DNA from: Monarcha castaneiventris obscurior
Taxonomy: Eukaryota; Chordata; Aves; Passeriformes; Monarchidae
Direction of reading: 5' to 3'
Assembly (NCBI GenBank): GCA_026261815.1
Contig: JAMPIT010000230.1
Span: 124,001 to 188,000, forward strand
DNA length: 64,000 nucleotides
Part shown: piece after piece, positions 1 to 12,710 of the stretch
Position numbering within the stretch: the first letter of the stretch is position 1
How the letters are laid out: each line of letters opens with the position of its first letter
The notes under the pieces: generated by a model
Database searches by the model: none
What the model was told of the DNA's origin: nothing
The model's input: the letters and a program-made list of their open reading frames with translations, nothing else
Made by a program: the position numbers and the translations under genes

Positions 1-1181
1 CATAAACAAAGAGTGGGATGTATCTCAGCTCCCCTGTCACTGGGACACATCAGCCTCAATTTTAGCTGAGTCAGAGCTCTGTGTCTAGTCTGACCTGATT
101 TTTTTACCATTCCTTCCAGCCCACAGGGAGCAAGCAAACACCAGCTCTGAAGGCTTCCATCCCAATCCCCTTCCCGGGGTTGGATGGGCTCAAACCTAAA
201 TATGCAGCACTTAGCTGGAGAAGGTCAGTGATGTGTGGATTTAATGTCCTTTTACTCAAACCTTTCACTCAGACCTTTCACTCAATTAAGATCAACAAAC
301 AGATTCACACTGGAGGACTTCGAGTTTATGGCTCATTTTGCACATTAACTAAAGAGGTAAATAAACAACTCGATCACAGCAACCCTCCTTCAACCTCCTC
401 AGTGATAACAGCAATAACCCTCACATGTCACAGCTGTCACTGATACTGGTTGAACAAGGCAGATGGAATACAAATAATCCAAAAATATCACACTTTTGGG
501 CATCACTAGGAAACAGAAAGTGTGTCTTTTTTGTTGGTGGCTCAACAGGGTATCTGGTGGGCAAAGGAACAAGGTCAGCTGCCTTAATTCACCTCCCAGG
601 TGACAAAATATTCATGGCTGGAAAGGGCCCTCAAGAGCTGCAAGTCCTGCCTGTCAGAGGGGAGATTCCCTGGATGAGGGGCTAAATAATTATCTTTCCT
701 TGGTCTATTCCTGCTGGAAAAGTTGAATGAGACTTTATAGACAGCTGTGTACAAACTCACTTTACTACTTCTCCATTCTAGGGGGTTTTTTTTGCTCTGT
801 TCTGTTGTTTTGTTTGGGTTTTTTTTTGATGGAAAAGGCAGAGATTTGGGGCTTTGGCCTCTTCCACTGCAGTGGGCAACTGGCCATGCAGAGGGCCGAG
901 GAGCACCTGAATTCCCATTTCCCATCCAAAAAGTAAATATAAAGCAAAAAGCATGACAAGCTCTGGTTAGCTCATGGTAACATCAGGGAATGAACTATAA
1001 TCCAGTTTTTTGGGAATATCCATTATGGGTGAAGCTGAAACGTGGCAACCACCCCTCACTAATCCCTCCTGGCATGCCCGAAACACCAGGTAGAGGTGGG
1101 GTGGGTTTGTTAGGGGTTTTCCCACTCATACTCTGATCCCTGAGCAGAAAGATGAAGGGAATGTTTTTGTGGATGTGATTT
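1..1181. other. Non-coding, no recognisable element
   Basis: Unique sequence with short T runs at about 785-835. Short open frames lack splice or family support. Putative intron of the minus-strand gene. Confidence 0.5.
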
Positions 1182-1490
1182 CACAGAATCACAGAATCAC
1201 AGAATCACAGAATCACCAGGTTGGAAGAGACCTTCAAGATCATCGAGTCCAACCCATGTCTGAACACCTCAACTAAACTAAACCATGGCACCGAGTGCCA
1301 CATCCAATCTCTTTTTAAACACATCCAGGGATGGTGATTCCACCACCTCCCTGGGTAAACCATTCCAATATTTTATCACTCTTTCTGTAAAAAACTTTTT
1401 TCTAATATCCAACCTATATTTTCCTTGGCATAACTTAAGACTGCAGCTCTGAGTTCTGCAGCAGCTCTCACACAACAAGGAGCTGTAACC
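1182..1490 (-). mobile_element. CR1 LINE, 3' fragment
   Basis: On the plus strand it begins with four TCACAGAA octamers, the reverse complement of the CR1 3' microsatellite. It then carries the typical tail and the end of the ORF2 reverse transcriptase, seen on minus as RLDIRKKFFTERVIKYWNGL followed by PREVVESPSLDVFKKRLDVA. It is 5'-truncated like most genomic CR1 copies and is not a host gene. Confidence 0.9.
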
Positions 1491-4400
1491 AAAGTCTTTG
1501 TTAACGAGAGTTTTCCTTCCCGACGGATACCAGGAATTGTTAGGGGATTACTGTGCAGCCTGCTGCTGCAAATAAAGCCCTTGTGTAGACTCTTTAATTA
1601 AATACATTTCCAAGGGTTGTCACGGACTGAAGGAGCTGCAGAAATGTTTTAGTCTCATCTCTGCTGTCTGCCATCAGCAGGGCCAGAATGTCCATGGGAC
1701 ATGTGGCAGCTCATCAGAGCCAGGTGGGATTCACAGCAGGGCACAGAAGGAGGGATGTGAGCCTCGAAACGTCCCTCTGTCCTCATGCCAGGGTGTTCCT
1801 GGGCTCACCTGGAGCTCCCTGCACGGACACTCCAGAGATGAGCACCAGGGTGACCACAGTGATAACAGGATTTGGAGTCAAAGGAGGAGCAGAACTGCAA
1901 AGTCTTCAGATGATGAAGCCCCATCCCTCACCCATTTCTGGGTGCAAGTGGACAGGGGTTCACTTGTGGTTCTCTGAGTGACCATTTGTCACCATCCCCA
2001 CCTTCCCCCAGATCCTGTGGAAATAGGGATGCAATAAGACAAGAGCAAGGTGCCCTCCTAGAGTTTCTGTAACTTGACTTCAGTCACTGCTCGAGGTGGA
2101 GATGAAGATTCTCAACCCTTTCTCATGTGAACCACAAAGGAAATGAAAGGTTTTAGCAGGCAGGTCTTATTTTAAGCATCAGAAATACGACCTCTCTCTG
2201 GCTTTCAGCCTACTTACCATTTGTAGGAACACAGGACTGAAGGAACTTCTCACACAACAGCCCTGGCTTTGATTTCTCCCATAACTTCATTCAGCTCCGT
2301 CTTAAAACTAAATTTTCAGATTATTTTCTGTTTTTACCTTTTAAACATCCCCAGGAAAATACAACCTTTTCCCTAAAAACCCTCTGAGTGGGCCAAAAAA
2401 ATACTGTGTAAAAGGACAAGAATCAGCAAAAGAAGACACCAGCTCAGGTTTTATATCTATTGCCATGGGTGACATAATTTCCAACAACAAGGTTGTCAAA
2501 AGCTGCAAAAGCTCTTGTGGTCTGGGGAAAATAAAATTTAAAAAAAAGGAGTATTTATGAAGTATTATAATTATTTGCTCTTCTGAAGGACCTTTGTGTA
2601 AGATTCCAAAACCATGCTACAAATGTTGTGACAATGGGGGGGATGTAAATTTTAAATCCCAATAATATGGACCTAGAATGGAAGATAAATCCAAGTTGAA
2701 AACACCCCAAACCTCCTGTGTACCTTTTGTAGGATCAATACAGGAGGATTTACACACCCAGTGATTTTTAAACATAGAAAAGTTACATTCTCCAATGACT
2801 TCTCTCCTGATGTGAATAAATTCTCTGTGACCAACAACCAGTGAGGGATCCTGGGATCACTTGTAGCAGCACATGTCCCTGGGAGACTTTCCCAAAGAAA
2901 AGAGGTCCAGGCAAATGCCCAACTCTCCTGACTCCCACTTAGCTGTTCCAACCCCTCCACTTTCTGCTCCTGCCAAACACAATCCTGCCAATGACAGATC
3001 CATCATTTGATGAGGAAAGCAGATGTCTTTTCCCAGCTCATCCAAGCAGGCCCTGTCAAACAAAGGCAACTTGGCCAAATCCATCCAGCAGCTTGGAGGC
3101 TCGGAGCCCTCTTTTAGTCTGATTGTCCCATTTCTGTGGGAGCGTTGGGAGATCAAGGGAAAAAGAGTTTTTCAAAGGGCTTGGAGAGCCACAGAGAAAG
3201 GGAAGCTGAGCAGCTGTTAAGCTGTTCCTTAACTCCTTAGGGACAAGCTTTCAAATGCCTCTGCTGGAAAACAGAGCTGAATTGGTGTTTTAAGGAAGAA
3301 GGGACACCCTGGAATTGGAGTTATGACACACAACAATTAAAAGAGGCAGCACCTAAGTAAAGTCTCACAAGTGAGTAGGAGACAGCTCTGATGGCTGGGT
3401 AAGAACCCTCTGCTCCTTGCTTTAAATGATCAGCTGGAGTAGCCAGGGATGAATTTCCTCCCCAGGAAGCTCCAACCAAGGATCTGAATCCAGGCAGGAA
3501 TAGAGGGATGCTGCAACACTGAGATCAGCAGTGCTCAGATCTGCAATTACAGGGTACAGAGCAAAGTGCTACAATATACCTCATACAGCTGAGGGAAAAT
3601 GAGAGGAACAACAGTGATTGTCCCAAAATGGGATAGGGACAGGAACAGGAAAGGAGGGAATGAAATGGACCCCACTACCTGATTTCTCTAGAAATTGGAG
3701 GGCAGCAAAGTATCTTGCAGTCTTCCCTGAATAGCTGATCATTTACTGCTTTTAATTTCCTTTTCCCTTTGGGTCTAAGAAGCCTGGTTGAGGGAAGTCT
3801 GTTCTTTTTAATAAAGACTGTTCCAAAATTTACCTACTAAACTATTTAAACCTTCTGGATGAAGTTCAACTCCAAAGCATCTGCTCAGTCAATGACAGGA
3901 ACAGCAGAAATACAAAGGAAATGCAGATCCAGGCCTGCCCGAAACCCCAGGGCTCAGGAACAGGATTTGGCGATCCATGGGCAAAAATGATGAGTCTGTA
4001 ATGTAAACATCTACATCTGTCTTCACACTGATTGTCCCTCCTCACCTGAAGAGAGAAGCAGGAACTTTCAGGGCATGAATCACTCCAAACTGAAGGAACT
4101 GTCTAAAACAGGCAAAAGGAAACTTGCCCTCTTCTGCTCCATGCAGGGAGCCTGAGGCAGCTGCCTGAGGGGTGGATGCCTACTCTGCCAATATCTGAAG
4201 TTTAATGAGCCAAACCCCACAGACCTGGGCTCATCTAAACAGAACAATTCCCCTCCAGGCAGCCCCATCCTCCCCCAGTGCTCTGCAAGAGCAGGTGGAG
4301 ATGGTACCTGGCAGGATCCCCACAGAGAAGTTGAGTGAAAGACTCATGAGTGCTCTGATTTGTTCACAGATTGGGTTTTTTCCAAAATATATCAACTTTG

Positions 4401-5497
4401 ACATGCTGCTGTTCAGGAAAGGCCCTTGGCTCCAGCAGAATGTGCAGGTAACCTGTTGATACTGTCCTGAATTTCTGCTCACCTAACCCTGAGTAACCTC
4501 CTGAGCAGCCACCTTGTCACTGCTTTTTGTCCAGGAAAAATGGTCCTTGATTCAGCTGCAGGCCCAGAAGGGACTGTACAACCTCAAATCCCAATTCCTC
4601 ACAAAGCCTCCATCCCTCCAGCTCTGATTCTTTCCCTGGGCAACCACAGAGTGCCCCCACCCAGTCCTGCCTGCTCTCCACTGCACTTCCAGTTCAGTCC
4701 AACTGTGCCACCAGAGCCTTATTTTCCTCCTGAATCCAGCCCTGATGTCACCACCCAGCAGGTCCAGCTGCCACAACGTTAAGAGCTGGAGTGAACTCAG
4801 ATATGCTCAGATGGCCCCAAAAAGCTGGAAGGCTTTTTGGGTGGGGGTATGGCAGAGGGGGGATCCCAAATCCCAACCTCCAGGTTGTCCTGAAGAATCC
4901 ATGAGATGTAAGTGGGAGTTCAGTGCAGAGCCTGCCACAAAATTAGAGCTTGATCGAAATCCCAGTGAAGTCCCTGAGGTTTCGCTTCACATTCAGTCAT
5001 TCCTTAGACTTCTCCCTGTGCCTGGGATTTGTGTACACACCTCACAAACACAAAACCTTTGGAAAGCAGGGCCCCACAGGCCTCCTTCAAGGCTGGATAT
5101 TGGGTGTCATTTATACCCAGGGAGCTGGAAAAAGCAAATTGGGTGTTGTCCAGTTCTCAGAAAAGCTGTGGTGGCTTGGTTTGAGGAACAACAGTTTTGG
5201 TTACCAACATGGGCAGCTCCTGTTAACTTTTAGAAGGCCTGAGAGTGTCTAGAAATCCAGTGGGAGCCCAGGGTTGCCAAAACAGCAGGAGAGGAAAGGC
5301 TGGAGTGACAGACACCAGGCTCACCCTGAATTCCTGCTGGAAACCCTCAGAGCTGGAATAAGCACCAGCTTCACCTGGAGCTCTGGGGCTGTTTGGAGAC
5401 AGACAATTGTAGACAATTCCTGTCCACAGCTTCTCACTGCTTGTTTTTTTCATGCACTCAGGGAAGAACAGCAAAGAGAAGTGTTACACAACAGCTT
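1491..5497. other. Non-coding, no recognisable element
   Basis: Unique intron-like sequence. The longest frame (162 codons near 4745-5233) has no domain, signal peptide or splice context and is judged chance. Confidence 0.5.
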
Positions 5498-5645
5498 TAA
5501 ACTGAAAGAGAGCAGGTTCAGATTGGATATTAGGAAGGAAATTATTCACTGGTGAGGCACGGGTTGCCCAGGGAGTTTGTGGCTGCCCCTGGATGTGTTC
5601 AAGGCAGGTTGGATGGGGCTGGGAGCAGCCTGGGATAGTGGAAGG
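5498..5645 (+). mobile_element. CR1 LINE fragment lacking its 3' tip
   Basis: Plus-strand sequence encodes the RFRLDIRKE motif of the CR1 ORF2 end and continues through the GGATGGGGCTGGGAGCAGCC tail, stopping after GGATAGTGGAAGGT. The last 60 or so bases, including the terminal octamer repeat, are missing. Confidence 0.85.
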
Positions 5646-7236
5646 TTTAGTGTCAGTATCACATCCCAAGGAGCAACAAAGAGAAGATAAAGAAACAAGA
5701 AACAGAAAATAAGAAAAAAGGAATGCATGAAATAATCCTTCTTACAGTCTGTGCCTTCCAGCAGTCACCACAGTGCCTTTCTATAACACAGTCTGGGATA
5801 AAGTTTTAACCTTCTTGCCTATCAATACCTTCCACATCTTTTAGCAAACCAGCCTAAGCGAAATTCCAGGATGATTTCACTATTCATACATCACTTCCAT
5901 TCTTAGCAAGTGGCCCTAACAGGGCTTGTTCGTGCCACTATTCAGAGCTTTCTGTGAAAATCCAGGTATGTTCCTGGAACAATCCATAAACACGTCTCAT
6001 TTCAAAGGATTCACTCCTGAAGGGCTGCTTCCCTGCAAAGGAGAGCACGAAAAATACAAAGGTGTCGGCACAAGATGAGTTTGGTTCATTCAGACATCGG
6101 GGAAAAAAAGGAATGTTCCCTCTCTCAAATGGAGCAGAAGTGGTTCAGTCAAGGCTCTGGATGAGTACATTACTCATTGTAAAGCATTTTTATCAGTGCC
6201 CTCTAGTGAATGGTTCTTCACAGATGGTCTGAAGCATCCAGGTGTGCCTTGCAGGATGAAGGACGTGCTGGGATGAGCTCCCGACCTCGGGACAAAGGAA
6301 AAAGTCACTGTTCCTAAAAATGAGGCAGTCAAGAGTGCCCCAGAAGCTCGGAGCCACTCCAAGCTCAAGAGCTTCTCTGACAAAAATCAAGACAGAGCCA
6401 CCTCTCCTCCTCTGGCTGAGGAGGGAGGGAAACAAAAGGACAAGTCATTTGTAAAACGTGTGAAGCAGCAAGGTTAGGACAACCACAGGGAGCATTGCTG
6501 CTACAGAGGAAAAGGATTCACAAAAATGGGGAAAACCACGCAGAGAGCAAGTGAAGAGATCCTGACCTAAGCCAGCACAGGATGGACGCATGGATAAAGC
6601 TGAGTTAGAAGAACAGAATGTGCTGGAGAATGCTGATTGTCCCGGGATCTCCTGGAGGAAAGCTTTTAACTACATTTAATTTTGCCAGCTCTGGGTTAAG
6701 CCATTTTTGATAACCCTTCTGTGCCCAGTGCATGTAGAGGACATCGTAGATCTGAGCAGCTGCTCAAGAGGGACATTCTCATTGGGACTTAGCAGCCTGA
6801 CTACAGATTTTAGGAGGAATTGAACAGCCCTGGAGGAGCAAACATTCCTGGACTCAGTAAACGAAACTACCAGTATTCCCCCTGCACAGTCCTGTGTGAA
6901 GGGTCGGTATGAAGACACAAGAATAACTCAAAACGTGGTTCCACTCCTGGTGGCTGAAGAGGGAGTTAAACCCCCAGGTTGAACAGGTGGAAACATGAGC
7001 CTAAGAGCCTTCAGCACAGAGGAAAAGGTAACAAATAGGACATGACACACACTCACCCACGCTGTCTAAAGCAGGCATGGACACAGCACTTCCACCTGAG
7101 GAGAGCACTGACGTCTCCCCAGGAGCCCGAGGGCCACATCTAATTCTTGTGACAGCTCCCAGCACCTTCCTCACCATGATGCTCACAGAGGGAGGCTGTG
7201 ACAGGGCTGCATCCCAGCCATCGACACTTCTGAGTG
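5646..7236. other. Non-coding, no recognisable element
   Basis: Unique sequence between a CR1 fragment and the first family A LTR. Nothing specific seen. Confidence 0.5.
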
Positions 7237-7242
7237 CCAGGT
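7237..7242. repeat. 6-bp target-site duplication, left copy (family A, copy 1)
   Basis: CCAGGT directly before the LTR, repeated exactly at 7921-7926 directly after it. Confidence 0.85.
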
Positions 7243-7920
7243 TGTGGGAGTTGGGCACTCTGCACAAATACAGGTTCTTATCTTCACCTCTGGGGAGCTT
7301 TACCTCGAGCCCCAACAGATGAGAAACGGCTGCAGATGTTGTTTCAGGTTGTTGATTTCTCCTTCTCTCTGCCAGCTCTCAGCTCCGGCCGCACATCTGA
7401 TGCAGCCGAGTCCGAGCGGGCACTGCCCAGCCCTGGGCTGTCCCGGCCTTTTTGTGCCCTTTCCATCATCCAACCATTCTTCACAACGCATTTATTAGTT
7501 ACTGTTCTGTACCAATTCATTTGCACCTATTCTAGACACGGAATTTCTACCTCTTTTTCATTCTACCAATCATTTTGTACCACCACCACCAGAGAAGATG
7601 GAGGAGAAGGAGAAGAAGAAGAAGAACAGGGCAATGCCCAAAATCCTCCATCTTAAACCCTTCGTCCTCATTAAAAACCCTAAAATCTACTTTTTTACCT
7701 TGTGAAATACTAAACCACTGCTCATTTTCACACTCTGGTGGCTTGCAATGATTCTGGCAGTGTTGGTAACTTTTCCCATGGGCTGAGGTCAAAGCCGGTG
7801 CCATTCTGGGCTTCTTGCCAGGGGCTGGGACCCCCTTGCTGGGGCTCCTGACCCCCCAGGGCAGCCCGAGGCGTGCCCTGAGCTCCCGGGGCAGCCAGAG
7901 GTGTGCCTTGGGTTCCAACA
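7243..7920. mobile_element. Solo LTR, ERVK-like family A, copy 1
   Basis: A 678-bp element that starts TGTGGGAG and ends TTCCAACA, flanked by a perfect 6-bp target duplication CCAGGT (7237-7242 and 7921-7926). It is about 97% identical by eye to copy 2 at 13879-14555. A 6-bp duplication is characteristic of ERVK/class II elements. No internal retroviral sequence adjoins it, so it is a solo LTR left by LTR-LTR recombination. Orientation is uncertain: minus has an AATAAA near 7493-7498 and plus has only an ATTAAA near 7673. The open frames within it are not retroviral genes. Confidence 0.9.
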
Positions 7921-8025
7921 CCAGGTGGAACTGATGATCCCAGTGAGGTGTCAGATGATGGAAGAGTCCACATTCCAAACCCAAACAACCCAGCAGCAAT
8001 TTCCATGTCTTAAATGCAAAATGAT

Positions 8026-8160
8026 GAAATAGTTTGGGTTGGAAGGGACCTTCAAGATCATCTCATTCCAACCCCCTGCCATGGGCAGGGACACCTTCCA
8101 CTATCCCAGGGTGCTCCATGTCTCATCCAACCTGGCCTTGGACACTTCCAGGGATGGGCA
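8026..8160 (-). mobile_element. CR1 LINE, 3' fragment
   Basis: Reverse complement of the CR1 tail: GGTTGGAAGGGACCTTCAAG, then the CCATGGGCAGGGACACCTTC and GGCCTTGGACACTTCCAGGG blocks, in that order on plus. Confidence 0.88.
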
Positions 8161-10024
8161 ATGGTGAGGCTTGACCAGGAAAGTGTTTTCCAATGGCTTT
8201 AAGGAAGCAAGGATCAAACTCTCTCGCTTCCTGCAGGGATTCACCAGCCCAGCTTGGCTGGCACGTGAGAGCTTTGCTTCCCATCCAGCCCTGAACAAAG
8301 TCAGCTTCCAGCATCCTCAAACTGTGCACCAGCTTGTGGTGAACCAGATGCTCAGGCAGATAATTAATTCTACTTTATTCCCCCAGGCATTTCCTTTTGT
8401 CATTCCTTACCTGCTAACAGCACACATGGGGGAAAAAGATTAGAGGGAAGATGTTTCTGCTTTGTCTGGGTAAAAGGGAAAATATAAAAGAGCACAAATG
8501 ACACAGAAACGGAGTGCTTTGACGGCAAAACCAAGTCTTAGTGGTACAGGATCACCAGACCTCTCTCAGGTGATGCCACTGGCTGTAGGTCTCAGAATGA
8601 TTTACGAAGACATCTCTGATGTCTTTTGACAGATGGAGAAATGAAGGCAGAAAGCCCAAGATAAAAAAAAAAAAAAACACACACACATAAAACCAATCCA
8701 AAAACCCCCCCAAACTCAAAAGAACTTAAGGAAAGCCCAACCCACAAAAACCCCACCAAAAAAATCCCACAACAAAACTATCAGGTTGGTCTCTCTGCCT
8801 CCAGAAACTCCTTCCTTATAGAAAAAAATGGACAAAGTAGTAACAAAACTTCCCCAGACACTTCACACTCTCTGTTGCCAACATTTGAATGTTTCTAAAA
8901 GACCTTTCCATGTGCCAGTGTACGCTGATGTCCACATCTGTCAGAGCTATGAAATATTGAAATGCTCTCCTCAAAATACCCTGGTCTGCCAGCAAAGAGC
9001 CAACAGAAAAAAGGAGAATTTGTGTGGAAAGAGGAGAAGAAAAGAAAGGAGTTTGGCCCTTGTTCCATGGGAACAAGAGAAGGACTTCAAATCTCACTTT
9101 AGGAATATTGGATATGAGGAAAACAACAGATTAGGCAATTAGGAAAGCAACACCTGAGATGGGCATCACTGATCAGGACACCTGGGAAGAGGATCTTGGA
9201 AAGAAAACAATGTTTAGAGCAGCAGAAGGAGCAGAAACCCTCGGAGCATTTCTAGAAGTCTCAGCCTGGCTGTCAGGATCAACTCAGCTGAGCAGAAAAT
9301 GCCTTTGAGCAACAGGACTAAAAAGAGAACAACAGGAAAAGAAACCAAGTGAGATTACTATGCAAAGAGCTGAAATTCAAGAGAAAGCTAAAGATAGCAC
9401 CCAAAAAAAGAGAACTCACATGTAGCCCCACCCCAGCTTCTGTTCCCTGGTTTCTCCAAAGAACTGGAGGTGAAAATTTAATTTTACTAATGCAAACTGG
9501 AATAGTTGCACATGAAAATGATTTAGCTTGAATAACTGAGAACAACAACAGGGCTGGGTGTGAAGGCACTCAGGGGTATGGAAAGTGCTGTGAGTGGAAG
9601 GCACTCAGACAGGGAAAACGGGCTCAGATGGGATGGTAGGAGTGGCACCATCTGCCTGAAAGTGACAAAAGTAAAGCTTTTTTATCCGTAGGAAGGAGGG
9701 GGAAAAAGATCCAGACAGCTCTCAGCAAGTTAATCTGAGTTAAATACTCCAGGCTTTTGAACACCACTCGAAGGAAAGAGTGATGGAAAGTGGCAGCAAA
9801 TGGAGATGGGGACAAAATAGATAATGTGGATTACTGAAAGTAAATCATGGCAATGTAACCTATAGGATTGTTGGTTGGTTTGGAGTTTTTTAGGAGGGGA
9901 GGGATGAAAGTCAGTGGATCTAAATTTTCCTAAGCTCAGTAAACAATCTGGTTCTATGCTGAAAGGAACGACTGCCATAACAATGGATACAAGGATTAAT
10001 AAAACCGGGAGGAAACTAAAGGAG
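8161..10024. other. Non-coding; only the A/C-rich stretch stands out
   Basis: Apart from 8659-8785 this is unique, moderately AT-rich sequence with no gene or repeat I recognise. Confidence 0.5.
8659..8785. repeat. A/C-rich low-complexity stretch
   Basis: Runs of A, a short (AC)n and CCCCCC/AAAA-rich sequence with almost no T or G. No retrotransposed gene was recognised upstream of the A run. Confidence 0.8.
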
Positions 10025-10135
10025 ATTGCCCAGAGCAGCTGTGGATTCCTCATCCCTGGAAGTGTTCCAGGCCAGGCTGGATGGGGCTTGGAGCAATCTG
10101 GGATAGTGGAAGGTGCCCCTGCCCATGGTAGAGTG
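10025..10135 (+). mobile_element. CR1 LINE fragment
   Basis: Plus-strand order is GCCCAGAGCAGCTGTGGATT, then CATCCCTGGAAGTGTTCCAG, then GGATGGGGCTTGGAGCAATC and GGATAGTGGAAGGTGCCCCT. Both ends are truncated. Confidence 0.85.
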
Positions 10136-10482
10136 GGGAATGAGCTTTTTTTAATCACTTTTGTGCACACACGCCTGAAAGTGGCCAATCCAGATCTACC
10201 CACAACTGGAGATGGGGCAAACAGCTTTAAAAAGGGACAGAGAGGGATAATTTAAAGCATGCTGATGCTGCCTTTAGAGTAATCAGCCCTTTACAACCAC
10301 GTCCTCCTCGCTTTAGCAGCCCCTACCTGCCTGGTACCTTTCTATCAGGAGTTGGATCTTTCCTGGCTCTACCCCAGCCTCCCTTGGTCACATCAAATCA
10401 AGACAGCAATAACACTTGACATTTCCCCCACAAACTGCAGTCCTGCAGCATGGCTACAATTTCCTGACTGGAGAGAGAAGGA

Positions 10483-10520
10483 AGGAAAAAAAAAAGAAAA
10501 TTTAAAAAAAAAAAAAAAAA
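10483..10520. repeat. Poly(A) run
   Basis: Two A runs separated by GAAAATTT. Sequence to the left does not look like a retrocopy of a known mRNA. Confidence 0.8.
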
Positions 10521-11369
10521 TGATAGCAACTAAATTCAACTTTGGTTCTGGGGAAGAAAGCATGAAACTAAGGCAAAACATTTTTGCTGACTCTCCAAAA
10601 CTCCTTCAAGTGTGTAAAATCAATTAGCTGAGAGACAGGCAGCAGCATGCTGAGCAGCAAGAATATCAGTGAGGAGCACGGGGAACAGCTCCTTCCACAG
10701 CAACCCTCCAGAAGGGTGAGAGAGGGGAGGAAAGCAAAACTGCTGGGAACAAATCAGCCCGAGCTATTCATGCTTTTCTTGTGAGCCTTTCAAACCCTGA
10801 CTGTGACATGGGATAACAGGAGGAGGCTCTCAGATGTCCCTGGGACAGCACCAGGATTTCAGCACCCAAATGCCTTTCTGAGGTGGGGTGGTTTCACACT
10901 GACACTCAGCTCCTCTGTGCACGCATGAAAAAATCACAGCCCTGCACAAAATCTATAACAAGAGTGGGCATCTTTGCTGATAGGAAACTCCTGCCACTGT
11001 CTCAGTGGTCCTGAGCAATGATCTGTGGCTCTGACAACAAAATTCTGAGGCAGCCGGGTGCTCTGGGCAGCTGAACACAAGAGGCTGAGCCCAGAGAATG
11101 CTCAATCCTCTCTTGATGGCACTGCCATTGTCCCTCCATGAAGACACCCACAGCCTGAGTAACAAATTCTCCCCACTGGAGAAGCGGCTGGAAGTTCACC
11201 CAACACAACAGCAAAGTCCCTCAGGTGTGAGTTATCCCTTCTCATTGTTGTTTTAACGACCTCTCCTGCAGTAAATCTGGCCAAGGGAATACCCCAGTTA
11301 CCCCCAAGGAAAGGATGCAGCAGAGGCATCGTGGTGACCCCAGCACAGGCAGTACCTGGTGCTGTCTAA

Positions 11370-11440
11370 TCACTGAATTACAGCAGAGTTGGCTGGAAGG
11401 GATCTCTGGAGGGCTGGTCCAGCCTTCAGCTTGAAGCTGG
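11370..11440 (-). mobile_element. Old CR1 3' end, degraded
   Basis: GGCTGGAAGGGATCTCTGGAG followed by a GGTCCAGCC-type block resembles the reverse complement of an older CR1 3' end. Similarity is short. Confidence 0.45.
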
Positions 11441-12254
11441 ACTCACACCAATATTGCTCTCGCTCAGCAACAGATTTCTCTTCCCAAAAAACCACCAAGA
11501 GATCATACAATCTTCCTGGGTGATCTGTTTCACAACCCTCATAGTGCAGAAAACTGAATTATTTGTACCTGCTCTTCAAGCACCTTCTGACTACACCCTT
11601 GTGCTGAACCTTGAGGTCAAAGAGGAGCCACATCTCCCCCTTTCACACAGAAAATGTTCATCTGTGCAGTCAGGCATCCTCCTTTTCACTTTCCCAAATA
11701 ATAACCATGAAGATTTGCATTGGCAGCCTGCTTGAAGGGTAAATTGTAAGACAAAATTAAGTCACAGAGATTTCCAACGGCTTGGAAATAGGCAGGATTG
11801 CACCTCGTTTCCAGGTGGCTGGCACAATGCACAGCCTGCCTCACCACTGAGAGTGGCATTGTGGGAATGATTAAAGGTCTGGAAAACCCACTAGGATAAA
11901 AAATAATAATAAAAAAGCAAATTTAAAAAAAACCCAGCTAAACTTAGGGATAGAGAAAGCAAATGTGTAATCAATCACAACCAGCAAGAGACTAAACTAT
12001 AAGATTTCTTCCCAATTATATCTATTTAATGTAGGGAAAAAAGGTATAAATTCCAGGGACTGAACTCTCTGATGAGACAAATGAGGATTAGAAGCAAAGC
12101 ACTGCTTGGGGATGGTTTAACTCTGCCTGGCAGGACAGGCCAGAAGAGCTTTTCAGGAGCATCTCTTCCAAATCATTGGGGTCTGTTTGTGCTGCAGGTC
12201 CAAGGAAGGAACTGATGGTTGGAGCTACGCAGGTGGTAAAATTAAATTCCACAG

Positions 12255-12312
12255 AGTGAAACAGGTGAGCTCCAGAGGTCCCTTCCAAACTCAGCTGACC
12301 TGATTCTGCATG
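12255..12312 (+). mobile_element. Old CR1 3' end, degraded
   Basis: CCAGAGGTCCCTTCCAAACTC and a trailing TGATTCTG resemble the 3' tip of an older CR1 subfamily on the plus strand. Only the last 50 or so bases are recognisable. Confidence 0.4.
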
Positions 12313-12627
12313 AAAATGATGTGGAGTCTGCCAAGAGTAAAAGGAGAAGGTGCAAATCTTGGGATTTTTCTTTTAACAATCAGAAAAAACCCAACAAAGA
12401 TTAGGACAGTCCATACAAGTCTGACATTTTCTCCCTGTTTAATAAGTAAGAAGTCCCAGTAATGGTTTCTAGAACCTGTTGTCCCATCCTTTATCAGTGT
12501 CACCAGTGATGGGACTCCACAGTGTCCTTATAGATCCTCACCCACCTGGGCTTCTCTCTGCTGACCATCAAAAAGATTTGATCTATGCTTTGAAACACTG
12601 AATTACTGTGACTGCAACTTAAGGCTC

Positions 12628-12710
12628 AAATCTGTAGTTCTACCCTACCAAATCTGTAGTTCTACCCTACCAAATTTGTAGTTCTACCCTACCAAATTTG
12701 TGGTTCTACC
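12628..12710. repeat. 22-bp minisatellite, nearly 4 copies
   Basis: The unit AAATYTGTAGTTCTACCCTACC starts at 12628, 12650, 12672 and 12694, the last copy incomplete. Copies differ at two or three positions. Confidence 0.93.

Noticed and set aside
1278..1478. Small protein with an RLDIRKKFF...PREVVESPSL motif
   Set aside because: This is the end of the CR1 reverse-transcriptase frame, not a host gene. The same holds for 24885-25067.
7234..7656. 140-codon frame found almost identically at 13846-14289
   Set aside because: The duplication reflects two LTR copies; the frame lies inside the LTR and is not a duplicated gene.
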